Assembly: GCA_945952465.1 (NCBI GenBank)
Contig: CAMFIB010000001.1
Location: 930,001-994,000 of the forward strand
Direction of reading: 5' to 3'
Origin: an uncultured Pseudomonadota bacterium
Lineage (GTDB): Bacteria; Pseudomonadota; Gammaproteobacteria; Burkholderiales; Burkholderiaceae_C
Length of the DNA stretch: 64,000 bases
Positions 58,909 to 64,000 of this stretch are shown here, piece by piece. The notes beneath the pieces were generated by a model. That model worked only from the letters and a program-made list of their open reading frames with translations, did no database searches and was not told the origin of the DNA. Position 1 is the stretch's first letter; each line of letters begins with the position of its first letter. A program made the position numbers and the translations under genes.

Positions 58909-60036
58909 ATGGACGTGTCTCTCCCCCTCGCGCTGCTCGGTGGCCTGTCGCCGCAGCGTTTCATGCAGCGCCACTGGCAGAAAAAACCGCTGCTGGTGCG
59001 CCAGGCCGTGCCCGGCCTGCAACCGCTGCTCGACCGCTCGGAACTGTTCGGCCTGGCCAGCCGCGACGGCGTGCAGTCGCGCCTCATCATCCAGGACGGC
59101 GAACGCTGGCGGCTGCGCAACGGGCCCTTCGCACGCCGTGCCTTGCCGGCACTGACGCAGCGCCAGTGGACGCTGCTGGTGCAGGGCGTCGATCTGCACG
59201 ACGACCGCGCGCACGACCTGCTGTCCCGGTTTCGCTTCGTGCCCGACGCGCGGCTCGACGATCTGATGATCAGCTTTGCGACCGATGGCGGCGGGGTCGG
59301 TCCACATTTCGACAGCTACGACGTGTTTTTGCTGCAGGTGCACGGCAGGCGCCGCTGGCGCATCGGCCGGCAGAAAGACCTGTCGCTGCGCGACGACCTG
59401 CCGCTGAAAATCCTCGAACACTTCGAGCCCGAAGAGGAGTGGCTGCTGGAACCCGGCGACATGCTGTACCTGCCGCCGCGCTGGGCACACGACGGCATCG
59501 CCGAGGGCGAGTGCATGACCTGTTCCATCGGCTTCCGCGCACCGGCCCAGGGCGAGCTGGCGCGCGAACTGCTGCAGCGCATCGCCGACGACATCGAGGC
59601 GCCCGCGCTGTACCGCGACCCGTCGCAGCCCGCCACCGACCGGCCGGCGCAGTTGCCCGCCGACCTGACCGCCTTCGCCGCCGACGCGGTGCGCGCCGAG
59701 GTCGAGCGCGCGCTGAAGGGCGACGCGCTGGCGCTGGCGCTCGGCGAGTACCTGACCGAGCCCAAGGCCGACACCTGGTTCGACGAGAACGATGGCGCCG
59801 AACTGGCGGCCGGGCGGGGCTTGCGGCTGGACCGCCGCACCCGCGCCGCCTACGACGCGCGCCACGTTTTCATCAATGGCGAGGGCCTGCGCGCCGGTGG
59901 CCGCGACGCGAAGCTGATGCAGCGCCTCGCCGACGCGCGCGGGCTGTCCGCCCGCGAACTGGCCGGTGCCAGCGACGCAGCGCGCGATCTGCTGGCCGAT
60001 TGGCTGCATGCCGGCTGGCTGCATGGCGCGGACTGA
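58909..60036 (+). CDS. roxA: RoxA/YcfD-type ribosomal protein uL16 3-hydroxylase
   Basis: The 375-residue JmjC/cupin 2-oxoglutarate oxygenase has iron ligands His133, Asp135 (GPHFDSYDVFLLQ) and His194 (PPRWAHDGIAEG). The N-terminal block MQRHWQKKPLLVRQAVPG and the C-terminal winged-helix region fit RoxA. It hydroxylates an arginine of ribosomal protein uL16. The gene overlaps the next small gene by 14 bases and diverges from a SlyD-type gene with nearly no intergenic space. Confidence 0.9.
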   Translation: MDVSLPLALLGGLSPQRFMQRHWQKKPLLVRQAVPGLQPLLDRSELFGLASRDGVQSRLIIQDGERWRLRNGPFARRALPALTQRQWTLLVQGVDLHDDRAHDLLSRFRFVPDARLDDLMISFATDGGGVGPHFDSYDVFLLQVHGRRRWRIGRQKDLSLRDDLPLKILEHFEPEEEWLLEPGDMLYLPPRWAHDGIAEGECMTCSIGFRAPAQGELARELLQRIADDIEAPALYRDPSQPATDRPAQLPADLTAFAADAVRAEVERALKGDALALALGEYLTEPKADTWFDENDGAELAAGRGLRLDRRTRAAYDARHVFINGEGLRAGGRDAKLMQRLADARGLSARELAGASDAARDLLADWLHAGWLHGAD

Positions 60037-60520
60037 AGCGCCCCTGTCGCTTCAGTCCGAAGGCAGCTTCGCCGGCCGGGAAGATTTCCTGGCGCGCGTG
60101 CGTGTCAGCCTGGCGCAAGCCGCAGAGCAGCAGTGGTCCGAACTGGTGTTGTGCGACCCCGATTTCGAAGATTGGCCGCTGGGCGAGCGTGGCGTGGCCG
60201 ATGCGCTGAACGCCTGGGCCGTTCACGGGCAGCGGCTGCGCGTGCTGGCCACCGGTTTCCAGTTGCTGCAACGCCGGCACGACCGTTTCATGAATTTCCG
60301 GCGGCAGTGGTCGCACAAGATCGAATGCCGCACGGTCGGCGGCGACGATCCGCCCAGCCTGCTGCTCGGGCCGCGCTGGCTGCTGCAGCGCCTCGACCGC
60401 GAAAGCTGCACCGGTTTGGGGAGCTTAGACGCGGGTCGTGTGCTGCGGGCCCGCGAACGGTTTGAAGAACGGTGGGGCACAGGGCGGGCCGGCCTTCATG
60501 GCAGCGTTCTGGGGCTCTGA
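60023..60520 (+). CDS. Conserved protein of unknown function coupled to roxA
   Basis: The 165-residue protein has no signal or membrane segments. Features: FAGREDFLARVRVSLAQAAEQQWSELVLCDPDFEDWPLGE, then RVLATGFQLLQRRHDRFMNFRRQWSHKIECR and LLGPRWLLQRLDRE. The alternation of an acidic CDPDF stretch and RRHDRF resembles a phospholipase-D-like fold half without the HKD motif; this is a guess. Its ATG lies inside the end of roxA, so translation is coupled. Confidence 0.72.
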   Translation: MARTEAPLSLQSEGSFAGREDFLARVRVSLAQAAEQQWSELVLCDPDFEDWPLGERGVADALNAWAVHGQRLRVLATGFQLLQRRHDRFMNFRRQWSHKIECRTVGGDDPPSLLLGPRWLLQRLDRESCTGLGSLDAGRVLRARERFEERWGTGRAGLHGSVLGL

Positions 60521-60565
60521 ACCGCACGGGCTAAGGGTTTGCCCGGAAATGAGAAAAGTTCCCGC

Positions 60566-60571
60566 TATAAT
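60566..60571 (+). promoter_or_regulatory. -10 box before the small lipoprotein gene
   Basis: A perfect TATAAT lies 118 bases before the lipoprotein start. A TTGCCC at 60539–60544 is too far (21-base spacer) for a normal -35. A leader of about 110 bases would follow. Confidence 0.45.
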
Positions 60572-60688
60572 CGTCAGGCGAGTGAAAAGGGGACTGAGTG
60601 CTTTTTACTCACGTCTCGTCCGGGGCCGTCTGAGGCGGCATTCGGCGATTTTTCCGACAATCTTCTAAATCCTTCGAAGGAACATCAA

Positions 60689-60889
60689 ATGAACAAACTG
60701 CTCGTTCTGGCGACCCTGGTTGGCGCCGTTGCCCTGTCCGCTTGCGGCAAGAAGGCCGAAGCCCCGGCTCCCGCTCCGGCTCCCGCCGCTGCTCCGGCTC
60801 CCGCTCCGGCCCCCGCTGACGCTGCTTCGGCTCCCGCCGCTGCCGCTCCGGCCGACGCTGCTTCCGCCGCTGCCAGCGCCGCCAAGTAA
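60689..60889 (+). CDS. Small Ala/Pro-rich lipoprotein
   Basis: The 66-residue protein's signal NKLLVLATLVGAVALSAC ends in a good lipobox (LSAC, Cys19), followed by GKKAEAP and an almost pure Ala/Pro stretch ending in Ala/Ser/Asp. The DNA is correspondingly repetitive (GCTCCGGCTCCC units). GAAGGA lies 7 bases before the ATG. It has its own TATAAT and a UUCG-loop terminator, suggesting a short abundant mRNA. It may be a surface or periplasmic spacer; no function is known to me. Confidence 0.75.
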   Translation: MNKLLVLATLVGAVALSACGKKAEAPAPAPAPAAAPAPAPAPADAASAPAAAAPADAASAAASAAK

Positions 60890-60910
60890 GCAGACCGTTC
60901 GCTTGAACGC

Positions 60911-60937
60911 AAAAAGCCACCTTCGGGTGGCTTTTTT
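60911..60937. terminator. UUCG-tetraloop terminator, usable on both strands
   Basis: The stem AAAAAGCCACC / GGTGGCTTTTT closes on loop TTCG, with A and T runs on either side. It serves the lipoprotein gene on + and can serve the hydrolase gene on -. Confidence 0.92.
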
Positions 60938-60971
60938 GTTGTCCGCATCCCACAGGCGCGAAAGAATTCGT

Positions 60972-61751
60972 TCAGATTTGTAACCAAGCCGTGCCGCCGA
61001 CGGGCGCGGCAACGAGGATTTCTTCCTCGGTGGTGTTGAGCGCTTCGGCCAGCGCCCGGCGCGCCAGTTCGGGCCGGTTGTTCTGCTGGCTCAGGTGGGC
61101 GGCCACCACATGCCGCAGCCCGGCATGCGCAATGGCCGCCAGCAGCTCGGCCGACTGGCTGTTGGCCAGATGCCCCAGCGGGCCGGCAATGCGCTTCTGC
61201 AGGAAATAGGGATAGCTCGAACAGGCCAGCAGTTCGGCGTCGTGGTTGCACTCCAGCAGCAACGCGGCGCAGCCCTGCAACTGCGAGACGACATGCGGCG
61301 TGGCGTGCCCGAGATCGGTCAGGATGCCGAGCGCCACTGCGCCATCGCTGCACACCAGTTGCAGCGGCTCCCGCGCGTCGTGCGGCACCGTGAAGGGCCG
61401 CACCTGCAGCGCGCCGATGGCGATGATTTCTTCGTTGCGTGCTTCATGAATCCAGCAGTCATCCGGTGGCAAGGCACCCATGCCCAGGCGGGTGCCATGG
61501 CTCATCCAGACCGGGATGCCGTCGCGCTGCGCGAGCCGCTGCACGCAGCCGATGTGGTCGGCGTGTTCGTGGGTGATGAAGACGGCGTCGAGGTCGGTCG
61601 TGGCGAGGCCGGCGGCGGCCAGCTGTTTCTCAAGCTGGCGGATGCCCAGGCCGCAGTCGATCAGCAGCCGGCTGGTGGTGAGGCCGTCGCTGGCCTCGAC
61701 CAGCGTGGCGTTGCCGGTGCTGCCGCTGCCAAGGCTGCGGAAGCGCATCAT
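60972..61751 (-). CDS. MBL-fold hydrolase (WalJ/YycJ-like)
   Basis: The 259-residue metallo-beta-lactamase-fold protein has metal motif THEHADHIG (His61, His63, Asp65, His66), with further ligands in TVPHDA, LTDLGHATPHV and LLLECNHD; RHVVAAHLSQQNNRPELA is near the end. The start MRFRSLGSGSTGNATLVEA is typical of the YycJ/WalJ subgroup of DNA-repair-linked nucleases. Met1 or Met2 may be the start. It is the last gene of dapA–bamC–MBL. Confidence 0.85.
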   Translation of the reverse strand: MMRFRSLGSGSTGNATLVEASDGLTTSRLLIDCGLGIRQLEKQLAAAGLATTDLDAVFITHEHADHIGCVQRLAQRDGIPVWMSHGTRLGMGALPPDDCWIHEARNEEIIAIGALQVRPFTVPHDAREPLQLVCSDGAVALGILTDLGHATPHVVSQLQGCAALLLECNHDAELLACSSYPYFLQKRIAGPLGHLANSQSAELLAAIAHAGLRHVVAAHLSQQNNRPELARRALAEALNTTEEEILVAAPVGGTAWLQI

Positions 61752-61787
61752 GGCGCGGGGAGGCGGCGCACGGCGGCGCCGCGGGGC

Positions 61788-62888
61788 TCAACGCAGGTCG
61801 TCTGCGATGACCTGGACGATGCGCTGGGCATTCGCCGAGGTTTCCGGCTGGCCGGCAGCGGTTTGCACCGACACCGTGGTGGTCTCACCCTGGCCGTCGA
61901 CCTTGACGCGGTACTTCTGCGGCGCGGCTTCGGTTTTGCTGCTGCCGAAGGTCAGCAGCTTGGCGAAGAAGCCGGGGTCTTTCTTGTCGGCGTTGGGCGG
62001 CACGTAGCGCACGAAGTAGGTGCCTTGCGAGCGGTCGCGGTCTTCCACCGTGAAGCCGGTGCGGTCGAGCGCCAAGCCCACGCGGCGCCAGGCGCGCTCG
62101 AAGCCCTCGTCGATCTGCACGACCGGCTGGTTGTTGACGTTGGCCACGCGCGAGGTGCTGCGGGCCGTGGCGCCGGCCACCGTGGCCTTGGCCTGGTCGG
62201 CGGACACACCGAGCTTGACCATGAGGCGGCGCAGGAATTCGGCTTCGAGTTCGGGGTCGGCCGGGCGCGGCTGCCAGATGGTGCTGTCGGTGCGCTGGGC
62301 GGCGTTGCTGGAATAGACCTCGACCATCCCGCGGTGGCTGACGAAGATCTCGCTGCCGCCGGCGGCGTTGCGCTCGATGCGGGTGCGGAACTTGTCGCGC
62401 TCGCTGGTGGAGTACAGCGACTCCAGCACCTTGCCGATGGTGTTGCGGATGAAGTCCTGCGGCAGCTTGGCGCGGTTCTCGGCCCAGTCGGTTTCCATGA
62501 TGCCGAGGTTCTGCTGGTCGATGGCCAGCAGGAAGCCGTTCTCCTGCCAGAAGTCCCGCACCGGGCCCCAGAGCTGGTCGGCCGGACGGTTGACGACCAG
62601 CCAGCGCTGCGAGCCGGAGCGTTCGATGCGGACGTCGCCGATGGACACGGCGGCCGTTTGGTTGGCGGGCGCGACCACGGCCTGGCCGGCCTGGTAGCCC
62701 GATGCCGAAACCGAGCCGCCAGGCACCACGTAGCGGCTGTCGCGCGACAGCTGCGTCAGGTCGGGCGGCACGTCGAGCGACGGGGCCTTGCCGGCGCTCT
62801 TGTAGTCGATCTTGTCGCCCTCGAAGGTCGAGCAGGCCGCGAGGGCCATCACCAGCACCAGGCTGCCAAGTTTCAGGAGTTGCTTCAC
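61788..62888 (-). CDS. bamC: Outer-membrane assembly lipoprotein BamC
   Basis: The 366-residue protein starts at GTG with AAGGA 7 bases upstream. The lipobox ALAAC (Cys19) is followed by STFEGDKIDYKSAGKAPSLDVPPDLTQL, the conserved unstructured BamC segment that lies on BamD. Two helix-grip domains follow (about 95–210 and 250–360). It is placed after dapA as in many proteobacteria, where it was once called dapX/nlpB. Confidence 0.9.
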   Translation of the reverse strand: MKQLLKLGSLVLVMALAACSTFEGDKIDYKSAGKAPSLDVPPDLTQLSRDSRYVVPGGSVSASGYQAGQAVVAPANQTAAVSIGDVRIERSGSQRWLVVNRPADQLWGPVRDFWQENGFLLAIDQQNLGIMETDWAENRAKLPQDFIRNTIGKVLESLYSTSERDKFRTRIERNAAGGSEIFVSHRGMVEVYSSNAAQRTDSTIWQPRPADPELEAEFLRRLMVKLGVSADQAKATVAGATARSTSRVANVNNQPVVQIDEGFERAWRRVGLALDRTGFTVEDRDRSQGTYFVRYVPPNADKKDPGFFAKLLTFGSSKTEAAPQKYRVKVDGQGETTTVSVQTAAGQPETSANAQRIVQVIADDLR

Positions 62889-62904
62889 GTCGGGTCCTTG
62901 TTGA

Positions 62905-63786
62905 TCAGAGCAGGCCACACTGGCGCAGCGCGTTTTCCACCACGGAATGGTTGGCCTGCTGCAGCGGCGTCATCGGCAGACGCAGCGTGCCCCCGCACAG
63001 GCCCATGCGGGCCATCGCCCACTTGACCGGAATGGGGTTGGCTTCCACGAACAGATGCTTGTGCAGCGGCAGAAGTTTCATCTGCAGCGCCATGGCGGTC
63101 TTCACGTCGCCGGCGATGGCGGCCTTGCACAGCTCGTGCATGGCGCGCGGCGCGACGTTGGCGGTGACGCTGATGTTGCCCTGGCCGCCGGCCAGCATCA
63201 GCGCGACCGCGGTGGCGTCGTCGCCGGAATAGAGGGCGAAGTGCTCGGGCTTCTCGCGGATGAGCCACTGCGCGCGCTCGATGTTGCCGGTGGCTTCCTT
63301 GATGCCGACGATGCCGGGCACCTGGGCTAGGCGCAGCACGGTGTCGTGCGCCATGTCTGCCACCGAGCGGCCGGGCACGTTGTACAGCACCATCGGCAGA
63401 TCGACGGATTCGGCGATCTTCTTGAAGTGTTGGTACTGGCCTTCCTGCGTGGGCTTGTTGTAGTAGGGCACGACCTGCAGGTGGCAGTCGGCGCCGACCT
63501 TCTTGGCGTAGGCGGTGAGTTCGATCGCCTCGCGCGTGGAGTTGGCGCCGCAGCCGGCCATGATGGGCACACGCCCCTTGGCCTGCTCGACCGCCACGCG
63601 GATGATTTCCTGGTGCTCCTCGACGTCGACCGTGGGCGACTCACCGGTGGTGCCGACCACGCCGATGCAGTCCGTGCCCTCGGCGATGTGCCAGTCGATG
63701 AGTTTGCGCAGGGCAGGATAGTCCACCGCGCCGTCTTCGCGCATGGGGGTGACGATCGCAACGATGCTGCCAGTGATCGGGGTCAT
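62905..63786 (-). CDS. dapA: 4-hydroxy-tetrahydrodipicolinate synthase
   Basis: The 293-residue lyase condenses pyruvate with aspartate semialdehyde for lysine and peptidoglycan synthesis. The Schiff-base Lys163 is in [11 protein letters not shown]. Tyr135 is in VLYNVPGR, and the substrate loop is VGTTGESPT. Start ATG 63786 ([15 protein letters not shown]) fits the family; ATG 63804 would add six residues. It heads the dapA–bamC–MBL unit. Confidence 0.97.
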   Translation of the reverse strand: MTPITGSIVAIVTPMREDGAVDYPALRKLIDWHIAEGTDCIGVVGTTGESPTVDVEEHQEIIRVAVEQAKGRVPIMAGCGANSTREAIELTAYAKKVGADCHLQVVPYYNKPTQEGQYQHFKKIAESVDLPMVLYNVPGRSVADMAHDTVLRLAQVPGIVGIKEATGNIERAQWLIREKPEHFALYSGDDATAVALMLAGGQGNISVTANVAPRAMHELCKAAIAGDVKTAMALQMKLLPLHKHLFVEANPIPVKWAMARMGLCGGTLRLPMTPLQQANHSVVENALRQCGLL

Positions 63787-63813
63787 GTCCGGAATTCGTG
63801 TCAAACAGGCATT

Positions 63814-64000
63814 CTACCCAGTGACCACCCCTGCCTGGAGGGGGTGGCGGGCGGTGGATTCTTGGGTGGCCGCGGCGCGCACGGCGGCGATGCGCTGGAC
63901 GAAACGCGCGGGCCCGTCGAGGAAGCCGTCCTCGTAGGCCACCACGCGCAGGTCCGCGCAGGCCGCCAGCAGTTCGCCTGGCGCCAGCAGAAAGTCGGGC
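63814..64000 (-). CDS. 3' end of a gene, possibly a SAM-dependent methyltransferase (partial)
   Basis: The frame is open from the window edge to a TAG at 63816–63814, giving 61 residues: PDFLLAPGELLAACADLRVVAYEDGFLDG, then PARFVQRIAAVRAA. This resembles the last strand and helix of small TehB-like methyltransferases (…PGELL…L.VV.YE.G), but the SAM-binding part is outside the window. It ends 27 bases before dapA on the same strand, so the two may be co-transcribed. Confidence 0.6.
   Translation of the reverse strand, partial: PDFLLAPGELLAACADLRVVAYEDGFLDGPARFVQRIAAVRAAATQESTARHPLQAGVVTG

Overview
The window is chromosomal DNA of a GC-rich betaproteobacterium, most likely order Burkholderiales and Comamonadaceae-like. 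This rests on gene content and order (hupB–tRNA-Val–ppiD, phaCAB, the mcm–meaB–pccB–pccA–epimerase cluster, the full iscRSUA-hscBA-fdx operon, dapA–bamC). I see no phage, IS element, rRNA or CRISPR array. Species identity cannot be fixed from what I can see.

Layout. 1–2.4 kb: the 3' end of an HU gene, tRNA-Val(UAC), a PpiD-like periplasmic chaperone and tRNA-His(GUG). 2.7–16.9 kb: a complete Tad/Flp type IVc pilus locus. It has two tandem near-identical Flp pilins, prepilin peptidase, CpaB, secretin, TadZ, TadA ATPase, TadB/C, TadD, a DUF3613-like protein, two TadE-type pseudopilins and a TadG-like protein, and it ends in an O-antigen-ligase/PglL-like membrane protein that may glycosylate pilin. 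16.9–19.0 kb: a fumarylacetoacetate-hydrolase-family protein, a DUF1330 protein, PgeF and a small membrane protein. 19.2–23.0 kb: phaC-phaA-phaB for polyhydroxybutyrate synthesis; the matching depolymerase phaZ lies at 42.5–43.9 kb. 23.1–30.7 kb: a Kef/YbaL-type antiporter, DctA, a GST, an M14-like lipoprotein that seems to lack catalytic residues, DusA and a methyltransferase.

30.7–39.5 kb: a propionyl-CoA/methylmalonyl-CoA module (GntR regulator, B12-dependent mutase, MeaB chaperone, carboxylase beta and alpha, epimerase). A PH-domain membrane protein sits between the carboxylase subunits. 39.5–42.4 kb: RnfB, a secreted protein of unknown function and an HEFGH metallopeptidase lipoprotein, apparently one transcription unit. 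44–48 kb: aromatic/aspartate aminotransferase, UvrB and a low-molecular-weight tyrosine phosphatase. 48–54.5 kb: the isc operon with an IscR-type operator at its promoter and an intrinsic terminator between iscA and hscB, followed by a DnaQ-type exonuclease. 54.5–64 kb: an N-formylglutamate-amidohydrolase-like protein, PyrD, RpiA, ChaA-type antiporter, SlyD-type FKBP, RoxA-type ribosomal oxygenase with an overlapping unknown gene, a small Ala/Pro-rich lipoprotein, a WalJ-like hydrolase, BamC, DapA and the 3' end of another gene.

The most unusual signal is a dispersed repeat present seven times between 18.4 and 55.4 kb. Every copy has the same fixed layout: a 17-nt stem-loop (GCTA…TAGC type), exactly 12 nt of variable spacer, a 13-nt core close to ATTGGCGCTGACT, then a loosely AT-rich tail. 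Copies lie between genes, inside three open reading frames (pgeF, hscA, rnfB), and across the convergent stop codons of two genes.
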